Of a stretch of 64,000 bases of DNA, positions 16,060 through 25,021 are shown in pieces (positions within the stretch are counted from its first letter, which is position 1; each line of letters opens with the position of its first letter). The position numbers and the translations under genes are program-made. The DNA comes from Sulfurovum sp. (GTDB lineage: Bacteria > Campylobacterota > Campylobacteria > Campylobacterales > Sulfurovaceae). The notes under the pieces are model-generated. The model did not search any database, was not told where the DNA came from, and saw only the letters and a list, made by a program, of their open reading frames with translations. The stretch spans positions 62,001 through 126,000 of the forward strand of contig JAGXFO010000018.1 in assembly GCA_024637255.1 (NCBI GenBank), in the 5' to 3' direction.

Positions 16060-17277
16060 ATGGCTATTTCGATTACTCAGGCACTAGACAGCATCTATGA
16101 ACATACTCCTACAGTGAGCTCCGAACTGCTTCCTATAGAAATGACATTGGGGCGCGTGATGAGTGAAGACTCTCTGGCTACATTTGATCTTCCCCGTTTT
16201 GATAATTCAGCAATGGACGGATACGCCGTAAAATGTGCCGATGCAAACAGCATAGTCACATACACAGATGTTATTTATGCTGGAGACGATCCGCAAATGA
16301 CACTGCATGCTACACAAGCTATCAAGATCATGACCGGGGCGCCTATACCACATGGTTGCGAAGCAGTCATACCTATAGAAAAGGTTACAGTCGATGGCAT
16401 ACAGGTCACCTTACCAAAAGAAATAAGCAAAGGCGAACATATAAGGCGTGCAGGGGAAGACATCAAAAGTGGAACCGTTTACCTGCACAAAGGAGAAAAT
16501 GTCACTGCTTACAGTATAGCGTTGCTTGCCAGTCAAGGCGTGACTCATCTGCGTGTTACACGAAAAATAAAAGTGGCTGTATTTGGGACAGGTGACGAGC
16601 TCCGTCCGCACTTCGAGAAGATAGCACCCCATCAACTTTATAATTCAAATACTCCCATGTTTCTTGCGCGTGCACAAGGCCTAGGTTGTGAAGTGCAATA
16701 CATAGGAAGTTCCGGGGACACTATAGCCTCTTTAGAATCCTCCATCAGAACTGCATTGGATGCAGATATCATCATTACTTCTGGCGGTATCAGCATGGGG
16801 GACAAAGACTTTACCAAAGAAGCATTTACCAACCTAGGCATGCAACTGCACTTTGACAAAATAGACATCAAGCCGGGAAAACCTACTGCTTTTGGCACCA
16901 TAGGGAAAACCGTCGTCATCAACCTGCCCGGAAACCCTCTCGCATCGATGGTAAATTATGAAATATTTGTGCGCGCGGTTATACGTAAAATGTCTGGTAG
17001 GAATGCCTGTCATCATGCCACCGTAAGCACACAAATGAAAGATGATTTTACGCTAAGAGAAGGTAAGTATACTGTGTGTTTAGGCACATTTGATGGGGAA
17101 ACATTTATGCCATTCGTCAAACAACTTCCTGGCATGATTTCTCCTTTAGAGCAAGCCAATGCGATGCTCATCACAACACCAGAAGTAGATATACTCCAAA
17201 AAGGTAAGATAGTAAAAATAATGCCGATAAGTTGGGAATTCACAAGTGCCATAAAAGAAGATTTCTTTACACGTTAG
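16060..17277 (+). CDS. moeA: molybdopterin molybdenumtransferase
   Basis: MoeA inserts molybdate into adenylylated molybdopterin, the last step of molybdenum cofactor synthesis. The 405 residues include the family segments DLPRFDNSAMDGYAV (about 46-60), KIMTGAPIPHGCEAVIPIE, VAVFGTGDEL and TSGGISMGDKDFTKEA, followed by KPGKPTAFG and NLPGNPLASMV. Together with moaA at 19450 it shows that the cofactor pathway is kept, even though the local formate dehydrogenase is broken. Confidence 0.95.
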   Translation: MAISITQALDSIYEHTPTVSSELLPIEMTLGRVMSEDSLATFDLPRFDNSAMDGYAVKCADANSIVTYTDVIYAGDDPQMTLHATQAIKIMTGAPIPHGCEAVIPIEKVTVDGIQVTLPKEISKGEHIRRAGEDIKSGTVYLHKGENVTAYSIALLASQGVTHLRVTRKIKVAVFGTGDELRPHFEKIAPHQLYNSNTPMFLARAQGLGCEVQYIGSSGDTIASLESSIRTALDADIIITSGGISMGDKDFTKEAFTNLGMQLHFDKIDIKPGKPTAFGTIGKTVVINLPGNPLASMVNYEIFVRAVIRKMSGRNACHHATVSTQMKDDFTLREGKYTVCLGTFDGETFMPFVKQLPGMISPLEQANAMLITTPEVDILQKGKIVKIMPISWEFTSAIKEDFFTR

Positions 17278-17286
17278 TACTGAATA

Positions 17287-17310
17287 GCTTTAAATATAAG
17301 ATTTTAAAGC
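17287..17310 (+). terminator. hairpin after moeA
   Basis: An 8-bp stem (GCTTTAAA at 17287-17294, complement at 17303-17310) with an 8-base loop lies just after the moeA stop. There is no T tract, so it may be a weak or protein-dependent terminator. Confidence 0.4.
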
Positions 17311-17383
17311 AAATGGCTGATTGAGCACTCTACCAAAGATAACGAAGTGTATAGTTTTGATAGAGCACGGTGCTTAGCATACA

Positions 17384-17408
17384 GCTTAGGGGACTTTACC
17401 CACTAAGC
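17384..17408 (-). terminator. hairpin after the cytochrome c gene
   Basis: GCTTAG (17384-17389) pairs with CTAAGC (17403-17408), with further GG/CC pairing inside. It sits directly next to the stop of the cytochrome c lipoprotein gene and faces the moeA hairpin, so the two convergent genes each have one. Confidence 0.45.
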
Positions 17409-17409
17409 G

Positions 17410-17997
17410 TTATTTTATAGCACTAAGATACTCAGCCACTGCCTCAATGTCTGCGTCTGACATAGATGCTACCTGACCCTTCATAAGCATACCCATACCA
17501 GCTACATCTCTTGTGCCAGCCTTATATTCATTCATAGAAGTGATAATCGCCGCTTTATCCTGACCTGCGATGATAGCTGATTTACCCATTGCTTTTGTCT
17601 TGCCGTCAACACCATGACATGCTTGGCATTTGGCATAAGCTGCTGGTGAAGCAGGTGTTGCTGATTCTTCTGGCATAACTGCCTCTACTGCGTCTTTTGT
17701 AGCTTCTGTCAGTTCTGCTGCCTTTTCTTTTACTGCTTCAGTGGCTTCAGTGGCTTTAATCCCTGCTTCCTCTTTTAACTCTGCTGTATCTGTAGCAACT
17801 TCTGCAGCTTTAGTCTTCGTCGCTTCTGCAACTTCTGCGGCCTTTTCTTTTACTGCAGCTGCAGTATTTGCAGCATCTTGCTTAACTGCCTCTGTTGTAG
17901 CTTCAGTAGCTTCTGCTGTTGCTTTTTTTGTCTCTTCTCCACATGCTGTAAACAATAGAGCTGCTAGCACAAGAGAAAGTAATGTATTTCTTTTCAT
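17410..17997 (-). CDS. cytochrome c lipoprotein with amphipathic repeat stalk
   Basis: A 195-residue exported protein. Residues 1-20 form a lipoprotein signal ending in the lipobox LFTAC (Cys19). Residues about 22-110 are a low-complexity Ala/Glu/Lys/Thr helix built of 11-residue-like units (KEKAAEVAEATKTKAAEVAT and similar), as in LEA-like or apolipoprotein-like helices. The C-terminal domain is a small class I cytochrome c with heme motif CQACH and a distal Met in GMGMLMKGQVA. It probably carries electrons in the periplasm while tethered to a membrane, with the helix as spacer. Confidence 0.8.
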   Translation of the reverse strand: MKRNTLLSLVLAALLFTACGEETKKATAEATEATTEAVKQDAANTAAAVKEKAAEVAEATKTKAAEVATDTAELKEEAGIKATEATEAVKEKAAELTEATKDAVEAVMPEESATPASPAAYAKCQACHGVDGKTKAMGKSAIIAGQDKAAIITSMNEYKAGTRDVAGMGMLMKGQVASMSDADIEAVAEYLSAIK

Positions 17998-18049
17998 AAT
18001 TTATCCTTTTTATTTTGATATATATAATCATACCTAAAAAAAGAAATAT

Positions 18050-18631
18050 TTAAACTTTTTTAGGATTTTCGATTAAGCTATGATTGAGAAGCTTATCCCA
18101 AAGTTGAGGATCACTCCATTCGCTTTTTACTTGGGATGAAAATACGATATCTTCAAGTTTTATCTCACCCATCAATTCACTGTGTGCATCTTCTCTAAAC
18201 CCTTGTGCATATCCAGTTTCAGTCTCATGCACAATAATACTGTCAAGCTTTACCTCTTTCTCCCCATTTTGCATGCCAGTACAGGCCAAAATACGTTCCA
18301 CCATAAGGTAAATAACCCGTGAGAACTGCTCTGCTGAAGGGGAAACTGGAAGCTCTACCCATCTATTGCTATACGTTTTCATAGCTTCTACATACTTCCT
18401 GTCATCTTTTGACCAAAGGGTAATCGCATGATCAAAAGAGTCAATAAGCTCTTTAATAGAACGCTTTGTCAATCCAAAATCATACACCATCTGTCCGTTA
18501 TCCAAATAGTTTGACTCCAGGAGCACTTCTATTTTATAAGAGTGTCCATGAATGTTTTCGCTACAGCGCTGTGTAGTACAGTCGCGTACAATATGTGCAT
18601 TTTCAAATTTAAAAAGTTTACGTATCAGCAT
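18050..18631 (-). CDS. queD: 6-carboxy-5,6,7,8-tetrahydropterin synthase
   Basis: QueD makes carboxytetrahydropterin from dihydroneopterin triphosphate in queuosine synthesis. Zinc-ligand histidines are visible in FENAHIV and IHGHSYKIEV, with DHAITL and the catalytic E in VHETETGYAQ. At 193 residues it is longer than the minimal enzyme, by inserts usual in this phylum. It lies upstream of nothing else on this strand until moeA's region, and downstream of queE, which catalyses the next step. Confidence 0.9.
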   Translation of the reverse strand: MLIRKLFKFENAHIVRDCTTQRCSENIHGHSYKIEVLLESNYLDNGQMVYDFGLTKRSIKELIDSFDHAITLWSKDDRKYVEAMKTYSNRWVELPVSPSAEQFSRVIYLMVERILACTGMQNGEKEVKLDSIIVHETETGYAQGFREDAHSELMGEIKLEDIVFSSQVKSEWSDPQLWDKLLNHSLIENPKKV

Positions 18632-18691
18632 AAAGAATCCTCAATTAGGCGTGTATTAATCTGATTTTAACCAAGCTAGCTAAAATTTAGA

Positions 18692-19450
18692 TTATACGCC
18701 CTGAGTTGTATCAAAAACACGTATATGAAGTCTATCACTATAGTTAAAATTGTGCTTCATGCAAAACTCAAAAACTGCTTTGTCATTTTTCCATATTGCA
18801 TCTCTGCTTTCGCCTACTGGCATACAATAAACGGGAAGTTGTGGCAAAATATTTCTTATAGCCTGCATCTCTATATTGGCTGAAGTTTCTACCAAATGAG
18901 CATCAATAGTAAATTTCAAAAAAGCCTCTTTGGCATGCTTTTGAATACTCAAAAGTGCAGCAGGAACTATACGTTTTTCTTCAGGTTCACCTGAATTGGA
19001 AAGCTTTAAAGAAAGTGCAAAAATACAGGCTCTATAAGCAGGATAGTTTTCAAAATCTATCTCTACGGTACCATTTGTTTCAAAGGTAATCTCTATGCCT
19101 TCATGGACTAACCACTCGATAACGCTATAAAATACTTTATCATTATGGTATAGCAAAGGTTCGCCACCGGTTATAACCATATGAGGAAAGTATCCTATGG
19201 TAGCAAATTCTTTTTTAAGTGTATCAATCAATACCCGGCTATCATCTACTTTAATCCATGTTTTAGCAAAGGTACTGTCTACGGAAAAATACGTATCGCA
19301 TCCATAGCGTACTTTGCCCTCCACTTCATAGGCCACAGCAAAGCCTGGACAGGAAAGATTACAGCCTCCTGTACGCAGAAAATATGAGGGAATACCTGCA
19401 TATTTTCCTTCACCCTGTATGGAAAAAAACTGTTCGCTAAGGTAAAACAT
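18692..19450 (-). CDS. queE: 7-carboxy-7-deazaguanine synthase
   Basis: Radical-SAM enzyme that contracts the QueD product to carboxydeazaguanine. The [4Fe-4S] cysteines are in an expanded motif: GGCNLSC at about 28-34, then after an insert of some 16 residues YGCDTYF. This long-insert form is one I associate with campylobacterotal QueE. VITGGEPLLY and FETNGTVEI follow as expected. Its stop-start junction with moaA overlaps by one base, so the two radical-SAM genes are co-expressed. Confidence 0.9.
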   Translation of the reverse strand: MFYLSEQFFSIQGEGKYAGIPSYFLRTGGCNLSCPGFAVAYEVEGKVRYGCDTYFSVDSTFAKTWIKVDDSRVLIDTLKKEFATIGYFPHMVITGGEPLLYHNDKVFYSVIEWLVHEGIEITFETNGTVEIDFENYPAYRACIFALSLKLSNSGEPEEKRIVPAALLSIQKHAKEAFLKFTIDAHLVETSANIEMQAIRNILPQLPVYCMPVGESRDAIWKNDKAVFEFCMKHNFNYSDRLHIRVFDTTQGV

Positions 19451-20427
19451 CAGCCGCCAGTCTCATAAAAAGCTCTTGATGAAATCTCTTTTTCTTCATT
19501 TGGGTTATCTTCACTCCAACGGTTCTCTTTGGGCTTATCTTTAAGTACTTGAGCTAAGACATCTGCTGCCCCTTGAATGTCACCTTTTTTTACAGACTCA
19601 GCGATACTCATAGCTTCATCAAAATAAAGACAGGGAATGAGATTGCCTTCTGCCGTAAGGCGTATACGGTTACAGTTTTCGCAAAAATCATGTTTATGCG
19701 GGTCTATGAGTCCAAACTCAGTACCGTCTTCAAGCGCATAATTAAAGGATGGGCTGGCACCCTCTCTTCCCAATGCTTCAATGGTATGCCTTTCTTTCAC
19801 TTTTTCAAGTATCTCTTTGCCGTGCATACCTTTGAGCGACTGGTCTGCATGTCTATTTTCCATATATTCTATGAAACGGATTTTCATATTATGGGCTTTA
19901 CAGTAGTCTAAAAGATCCAAAATCTCATCATCATTAATACCTTTAAGTGGCACCATGTTTATCTTGACCTTCAGTCCAACCTCTAAAGCTTTGTCTATAC
20001 CTTTAAGCACTTTGGCTAACACATCTTTGCCTGCTATTTTTGCTGCCACATCGGACTTCAGTGAGTCTAGTGAAATGTTCAGTCTCTTAAGTCCTGCATC
20101 CTTGAGTCTTTGTGCTGCTTCTGGGAGTAAATACCCATTGGTTGTCAATGCCAGGTCTATCTCTGGCTTATAATCAGATATCATCTTGATAAACTTATCA
20201 AGGTCTTCTCTAAGAAGCGGCTCGCCTCCTGTAAGACGAATCTTATTCACTCCCCCATCAATGGCAACTTTGACAAATAAAAAAAGTTCCTCAAATGTAA
20301 GTAAATTTTCTTTAGGTACCCATGAAAATGGTTTTTCAGGCATACAATACTGGCATCTGAAATTACAACGTTCAGTAACAGAGATACGAAGATAATTGAC
20401 CGTACGACCATGTCCGTCTATAAGCAT
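19450..20427 (-). CDS. moaA: GTP 3',8-cyclase
   Basis: MoaA starts molybdenum cofactor synthesis from GTP. The radical-SAM motif CNFRCQYC lies at residues 20-27 and the second cluster site CENCNRIRL plus a late Cys at about 243-262. RLTGGEPLLR and TTNGYLLPE are typical. The 325 residues end in EISSRAFYETGG, the conserved GG tail. Functionally linked to moeA; in the same operon as queE and queD. Confidence 0.94.
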   Translation of the reverse strand: MLIDGHGRTVNYLRISVTERCNFRCQYCMPEKPFSWVPKENLLTFEELFLFVKVAIDGGVNKIRLTGGEPLLREDLDKFIKMISDYKPEIDLALTTNGYLLPEAAQRLKDAGLKRLNISLDSLKSDVAAKIAGKDVLAKVLKGIDKALEVGLKVKINMVPLKGINDDEILDLLDYCKAHNMKIRFIEYMENRHADQSLKGMHGKEILEKVKERHTIEALGREGASPSFNYALEDGTEFGLIDPHKHDFCENCNRIRLTAEGNLIPCLYFDEAMSIAESVKKGDIQGAADVLAQVLKDKPKENRWSEDNPNEEKEISSRAFYETGG

Positions 20428-20513
20428 ATAAAATCCAATGTATAATTTTTTAAGTATTTTTCTTAGGGTAGCAGAATGTAGATAAAAGAAGGATTATGTG
20501 TACCAAGAAAGAA

Positions 20514-20536
20514 TGGACAAAGCATTGCTTTGTCCA
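20514..20536 (-). terminator. terminator of the petABC operon
   Basis: A 10-bp perfect stem (TGGACAAAGC at 20514-20523, complement at 20527-20536) with the 3-base loop ATT lies 11 bases after the cytochrome c1 stop. On the minus strand TTCTTTCTT follows, a good T-rich tail. Confidence 0.75.
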
Positions 20537-20547
20537 AAATAGTGAAA

Positions 20548-21534
20548 TTAATGCAAATCTCTCCACATTGATTTTTTCCATAAGAATGCCAATAGGGAAA
20601 ATAAGACAAAAAAGCCTATCACCCATGGTCCAAGCTCAGCTCTGGCTTTTTTACTGGGATCGCCTACTTCAGTAAGATATGCTTGGACTTTTTCATACCC
20701 TTCATGATTTAGACCGACTCTAGGCATAGATGTGCCAGCCAACTGCCCCTGTGGATTCTCAACAAACGTCTCCATGAAATGTTCACTTCTTGCCCTGATA
20801 ATCATAGAAAGATCAGGAGGAAGTTTACCCATATAGGCTTTAACCGCATCCTGTTCATCCAGTACTTTTATCTGATGTGCAAGCGCCTCTTTCTTCTGTT
20901 TAAACACAGGCGTATTGCCCAATTGTGTTATCTGTCCGTAACGTACAGCATGACATCTCATACATGCTTCAGCATAGGCTTCTTTAGGTGTGACTTCCCC
21001 TGCTTTTTTCTCAAGTATATAGGCTACCACGTCTGCAATTTGCTGATTGTCGCTCATCATAGATTTGATTGATCCCATTGGGTGCATCATTGTATCTGCA
21101 TATTTGTGATCGACATTGGATGCCATTGCAGGATCTTTGATTAACGCTATCAAATAGTTTTTGTCATAGATGGCGCCTGCATGATCAAGGTTTGGTGGTA
21201 TAACCCCACCCATGTTCATATTTGCCCCATTGTGACACCCTATACATAGTCCAAAGCCTGCCTCGCCCGCAGTGGCATCTCCTTTAAGCTTGGCTACTTC
21301 TGCTACTTCTGCCCAAAATGCTTTTTTTGTGGCTACCTTGGCTACATCTCCTGCACGTTCTGCCTCTACGATATCATCTGTTCCGTCATACGTAAATCCA
21401 TGACTTTCCAACTTAATCTCAACACCCTGTGCATCTACTTTTTTGTGCATCTCATGATGTGCATAAGGCTCTACCAAGTAGTATGTCAATAACGAAAAAA
21501 AGGCAACAACTGCAACTATTTTTAATTCTCTCAT
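20548..21534 (-). CDS. petC: cytochrome bc1 complex, di-heme cytochrome c1
   Basis: Heme subunit of the quinol:cytochrome c oxidoreductase, facing the periplasm. One N-terminal span (about 5-22) and one C-terminal anchor (VIGFFVLFSLLAFLW, about 306-320) are visible. Two heme motifs, CIGCH near 97 and CMRCH near 191, make it a di-heme c1 of the epsilonproteobacterial kind rather than the mono-heme mitochondrial type. Last gene of petABC, 1 base after the cytochrome b stop. Confidence 0.9.
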   Translation of the reverse strand: MRELKIVAVVAFFSLLTYYLVEPYAHHEMHKKVDAQGVEIKLESHGFTYDGTDDIVEAERAGDVAKVATKKAFWAEVAEVAKLKGDATAGEAGFGLCIGCHNGANMNMGGVIPPNLDHAGAIYDKNYLIALIKDPAMASNVDHKYADTMMHPMGSIKSMMSDNQQIADVVAYILEKKAGEVTPKEAYAEACMRCHAVRYGQITQLGNTPVFKQKKEALAHQIKVLDEQDAVKAYMGKLPPDLSMIIRARSEHFMETFVENPQGQLAGTSMPRVGLNHEGYEKVQAYLTEVGDPSKKARAELGPWVIGFFVLFSLLAFLWKKSMWRDLH

Positions 21535-21535
21535 G

Positions 21536-22765
21536 CTATGCTCCTTTGCCTATCTTTTTCTCAAACATGGTAATAATTACCAATACGGGTCCAAGTGCCA
21601 AGAATGTCCATGCGGAAATCTTGCCCAAGAGTGCAAAGGTAGGATCGGTCGGTGGCAACTTGCCCATTGCAGTAAGTACTATCATATCTACAATTAAAAC
21701 CCAAAACCATATTTGGAAAAGTCCTCTTTTATGTGCAGGAGCAACATTGGGGCTTCTGTCTATAAACGGCAGGAAGAATAGAGCAGCCTGCGCAATACCA
21801 AAGGCAATCAAGCCAGCATCTTTGCCAAACGGACGCAAGATCTCATATGACCATAAAAAATACCATTCAGGATAAATATGTGCAGGGGTCTTAAGTCCGT
21901 CTGCAGGGTCAAAATTCACCGGATCCATTGCAAAATCAAAGTTATAAAATACCAGGTAAAAGAAGAGTATAAAATACACACCCATAACAAAGACATCTTT
22001 ACTCAAGAACACAGGAGAGAACGGAATCACTTTAGACTCTTTTTTCTTCCCTGCTCTGTAAAGATCTGCTGCCTCTTCAAAGTCTATATCTGCACCTTCC
22101 TGATTATTGACATGTGGAAGTCTAAGCGTACCAAAATGCAGTACAATAAGCCCAATAATCACCAAAGGAATCAAAAATACATGCAACATAAAGAATCTAG
22201 TTAAGAATGCATCTCCGGGCACATAGTCTCCACGTATCCACTCAACCAAACCATAAGCTTCAAGTGAGCCCCCGGAGAACAGATTGGTAATAACCATACC
22301 GGCCCAGTAAGACATTTGTCCCCAGGGCAACATGTATCCTGAGAATGCTTCTGCCGAGAATGCCACAAATAGTCCCATGCCTGAAAGCCAGATAAGTTCT
22401 CTGCCCTTTTTGTACGAGCCATAGTAAATACCTGTAAACATGTGGATATAGATAATCAAAAACACAATAGATGCGCCCACCCCGTGAATATGTCTCCACA
22501 GCCAGCCATAGCCAACTTCAGACATGATCGTATAGTTTACAGAATCAAATGCCAAATTTGTGTCTGGCTTATAGTACATGAGTAAGAAGATGCCTGAAAT
22601 AACAAGTATACCAAAGGTTGCAGCAAGCACCATACCCATTGCCCATAAAAAATTAATATCTTTTGGTATCCAGTATTCAGTATTTAACACTTTTTTAAGT
22701 GTATTAAGACCTATACGCTGGTCCAGCCATTCGTTCAAACTGTTTGCTTTTTCAAAATGTGCCAT
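21536..22765 (-). CDS. petB: cytochrome bc1 complex, cytochrome b subunit
   Basis: Integral membrane subunit that holds two b hemes and the quinol sites. The 409 residues include the paired heme histidines in GWLWRHIHGVGAS (about 88-100) and HVFLIPLVIIGLIVLHFG, and the PEWYFLWSYEILR quinol-oxidation motif (about 296-308). About eight membrane spans are seen. It lies 9 bases downstream of the Rieske gene. Confidence 0.94.
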   Translation of the reverse strand: MAHFEKANSLNEWLDQRIGLNTLKKVLNTEYWIPKDINFLWAMGMVLAATFGILVISGIFLLMYYKPDTNLAFDSVNYTIMSEVGYGWLWRHIHGVGASIVFLIIYIHMFTGIYYGSYKKGRELIWLSGMGLFVAFSAEAFSGYMLPWGQMSYWAGMVITNLFSGGSLEAYGLVEWIRGDYVPGDAFLTRFFMLHVFLIPLVIIGLIVLHFGTLRLPHVNNQEGADIDFEEAADLYRAGKKKESKVIPFSPVFLSKDVFVMGVYFILFFYLVFYNFDFAMDPVNFDPADGLKTPAHIYPEWYFLWSYEILRPFGKDAGLIAFGIAQAALFFLPFIDRSPNVAPAHKRGLFQIWFWVLIVDMIVLTAMGKLPPTDPTFALLGKISAWTFLALGPVLVIITMFEKKIGKGA

Positions 22766-22774
22766 GTCGTCCCC

Positions 22775-23290
22775 TTATACCGTGATGCCAGCAGCTAACA
22801 TTTGTTCATATTCAGGGCCTGCCTCACCTAAAACAAGTTTGGTACCGTCTATCTTAAATGGTGGTATTTCAAGTGGGCTTGGTGGAGGTAGGCCAGGTTC
22901 GTTAATGCCTGAAGCATCAAATTTTCCTCCGTGACATGCACAGAAAAATACATGATTGTCTTTTTGGTATGCGGGGATACACCCTAAGTGCGTGCAAAGT
23001 CCTACGGATACATGAAATCTATCAGAGCCAATCACAATATCTCTAGGATTTGATTTCATATCTGCTGTTTTTTTCAAGACAAAGATAGGTTTCCCTCTCC
23101 ATTTTTCAACCACAAGTTCATTTGGCTTTGCTGTGCTCAAGTCGATGGTTGTAAAACCGGCTGCTTTCACAGATGGTAATGGATCCCATGAACGTTTTGC
23201 AACATAAAGAGCACCTATGCCCCCTACAGCAGCACATGCGCCCAATGCCATACCCATAAAGTCTCTGCGACCTTTCTTTTCATCTTCCAT
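22775..23290 (-). CDS. petA: cytochrome bc1 complex, Rieske iron-sulfur subunit
   Basis: Rieske [2Fe-2S] protein of 171 residues. The twin-arginine-like start KKGRRDFMGMALGACAAVGG both anchors and exports it. The cluster boxes are CTHLGC (about 98-103) and CACHGG (about 117-122). First gene of the operon; upstream are an AAGGGG ribosome binding site and TATAAT-like boxes in the 23300-23340 stretch, which probably hold the promoter. Confidence 0.94.
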   Translation of the reverse strand: MEDEKKGRRDFMGMALGACAAVGGIGALYVAKRSWDPLPSVKAAGFTTIDLSTAKPNELVVEKWRGKPIFVLKKTADMKSNPRDIVIGSDRFHVSVGLCTHLGCIPAYQKDNHVFFCACHGGKFDASGINEPGLPPPSPLEIPPFKIDGTKLVLGEAGPEYEQMLAAGITV

Positions 23291-23414
23291 ATTTATTTCC
23301 CCTTGTATATAGTTATAATACGATATTATACTATAAACAAAATGTCATTAACTCATCATTAACTCATAGATAAAATGTACTTTGTGTGGGGAGATTTTCC
23401 ATGGATGTTACGAT

Positions 23415-23449
23415 GTGTAAATTAAGACTATTATAATCTTAATTTACAC
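23415..23449 (-). terminator. AT-rich hairpin upstream of petA
   Basis: A perfect 13-bp inverted repeat (GTGTAAATTAAGA at 23415-23427, complement at 23437-23449) with a 9-base loop lies 26 bases after the stop of the 23475 gene. It probably terminates that gene. Because it also lies upstream of petA it could instead be an operator. Confidence 0.5.
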
Positions 23450-23474
23450 TTATCATAATTTATAATTATAATAA

Positions 23475-24284
23475 TTACTGGACTTTTGTGTTCTCTTCAA
23501 GCTTTATTGTTTCTGGGTCTAGGAATGCTTCAAGGTCAGCATTGGTAAGTACTTGTTGCATTAAGTAGCTTTTTTCAAGGTTAAGTGGCTCAAAACTGTG
23601 ATCTTCCAGAAGTTCAACAAATTCAAAAATCTCTTCTGTAATTTCAAATTCGCCTTGTGTCACCCTTAATTTCTTAAAGTGCTGCAATATAGCCTGTGTT
23701 GTTTTACTTTCGCTTTGTTCTATCTCTTGATTTCCAAAGGCAATCACATACACACCTGCTTTTGCCGCTGATTCTACAAAGTTTTGGATTCTTCTTAAAT
23801 CAAAATCTTCTGTGGGAAATTTTTCCAAATTAAGAAGTACCAGATGATACATCTGCTTAAGTTTTGATTTTTGGTTATGCGCATCAATAGTGGGTCTATT
23901 GCAACACAACAAATCATTATAACGAGAAACGATAGTCTTTTCCAGTTCATCAAAAAGTGCTGACATCATCTCAGAAGTATATGCGGTTTTATAGAGTTGT
24001 ATGGACTGCAAAGGGGAAAGATGATAAAACTTCTTTCTACCAAAGTCAAACATGTTTATTTGCAAGCTCTCGTGAGGCATGCTAGAGAGCAGTTCCAGGC
24101 AAAGGCTTTCCAAGAGATTATCTGCTTTTGCTTCGGAAACTTTATCATACAATAAACAAAAACCTCCCTCATCACTCGTCGTGTATAAAGGGATAGTGTC
24201 ATTGCCTTTGTGTAAATCTCCTAGATGAAATCCCCAAGGAAAAGTATAGTTCTCATTTGTATCTGCCATAATATAGGTACTCAC
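23475..24284 (-). CDS. hypothetical protein, possibly degenerate FtsK-like domain
   Basis: Cytosolic protein of 269 residues that I do not recognise with confidence. The layout GFHLGDLHKG ... GGFCLLYD ... LQINMFDFGRKKF ... LFDELEKTIVSRYNDLL ... YHLVLLNLEKFP ... AAKAGVYVIAFGNQ resembles the order of strands in FtsK/SpoIIIE-type ATPase domains, but no Walker A motif is present. That resemblance is weak and is inference. The start may be the second Met (MADTNENY). Monocistronic between petA and the HAD gene. Confidence 0.6.
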   Translation of the reverse strand: MSTYIMADTNENYTFPWGFHLGDLHKGNDTIPLYTTSDEGGFCLLYDKVSEAKADNLLESLCLELLSSMPHESLQINMFDFGRKKFYHLSPLQSIQLYKTAYTSEMMSALFDELEKTIVSRYNDLLCCNRPTIDAHNQKSKLKQMYHLVLLNLEKFPTEDFDLRRIQNFVESAAKAGVYVIAFGNQEIEQSESKTTQAILQHFKKLRVTQGEFEITEEIFEFVELLEDHSFEPLNLEKSYLMQQVLTNADLEAFLDPETIKLEENTKVQ

Positions 24285-24337
24285 TTTTATTTTTGTGGCA
24301 TTATATCACTATTCATATAGAACCCTATGAACAGTTC

Positions 24338-25021
24338 TTACACTTTTTCTATCAGTTTCACTGCTTCATACGCGTCTAGCGCTATAAAATCTGCGCAATC
24401 AGCAAGTGCTTCTTTACTCATGTAACCACTTAACACGCCTACGCTACCGATGTCTGCTTCTTCTGCTGCCAACATATCTACACAGGTGTCACCAATAAAA
24501 TATGTCACCTTTCCATAACGATAACCCAAGTGACTCAAGGCTTTCAAAATAGGCTCAGGATGTGGTTTTGGATGCTCTACATCCTCTCTGCCGATGAGTA
24601 CATCAAAATACTTCATCAAATCAAAATGCTCAAGTAGACTACGTGAATACTCACTTGTCTTCGTAGTTACGACACCAAGTCTTGCATACCCATGCGCAAG
24701 CTCTACAGCTTCTTTTGCTTTAGGAAGCAATGTTGTTTTTTGTAAATACACGGTTCGGTAATGCTCTTTATAGGCTTTAACATATGCCATCGCCTCCTCC
24801 TGAGCTACGCCAAGCTTTACAAAGATTACATCAAGCGGTAAACCTATCAGTATTTTGATGCTCTGCGTAGTCGGAACTTCGACACCAAAGGATGCATATG
24901 CTTTTCCAAAACTCTCCAAAATCGCTTCTGTTGAATCTATAATTGTGCCATCTAGGTCAAAAAGAATAATCTTACTTCTTATTGTGCCTTCTTTCATTTG
25001 ATATATTGTATCTGAGGACAT
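24338..25021 (-). CDS. HAD-superfamily phosphatase
   Basis: Haloacid-dehalogenase hydrolase of 227 residues in the phosphoglycolate-phosphatase/pyrophosphatase group. Motif I FDLDGTIIDS (about 21-30), motif II threonine in VVTTKTSEYS, motif III Lys in EHPKPHPEP and motif IV YFIGDTCVDMLAA are all present. The substrate is not decided; glycolate-2-phosphate or pyrophosphate are usual. It is the last core gene before the island. On the presumed ancestral chromosome it would have followed mnmG. Confidence 0.85.
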   Translation of the reverse strand: MSSDTIYQMKEGTIRSKIILFDLDGTIIDSTEAILESFGKAYASFGVEVPTTQSIKILIGLPLDVIFVKLGVAQEEAMAYVKAYKEHYRTVYLQKTTLLPKAKEAVELAHGYARLGVVTTKTSEYSRSLLEHFDLMKYFDVLIGREDVEHPKPHPEPILKALSHLGYRYGKVTYFIGDTCVDMLAAEEADIGSVGVLSGYMSKEALADCADFIALDAYEAVKLIEKV

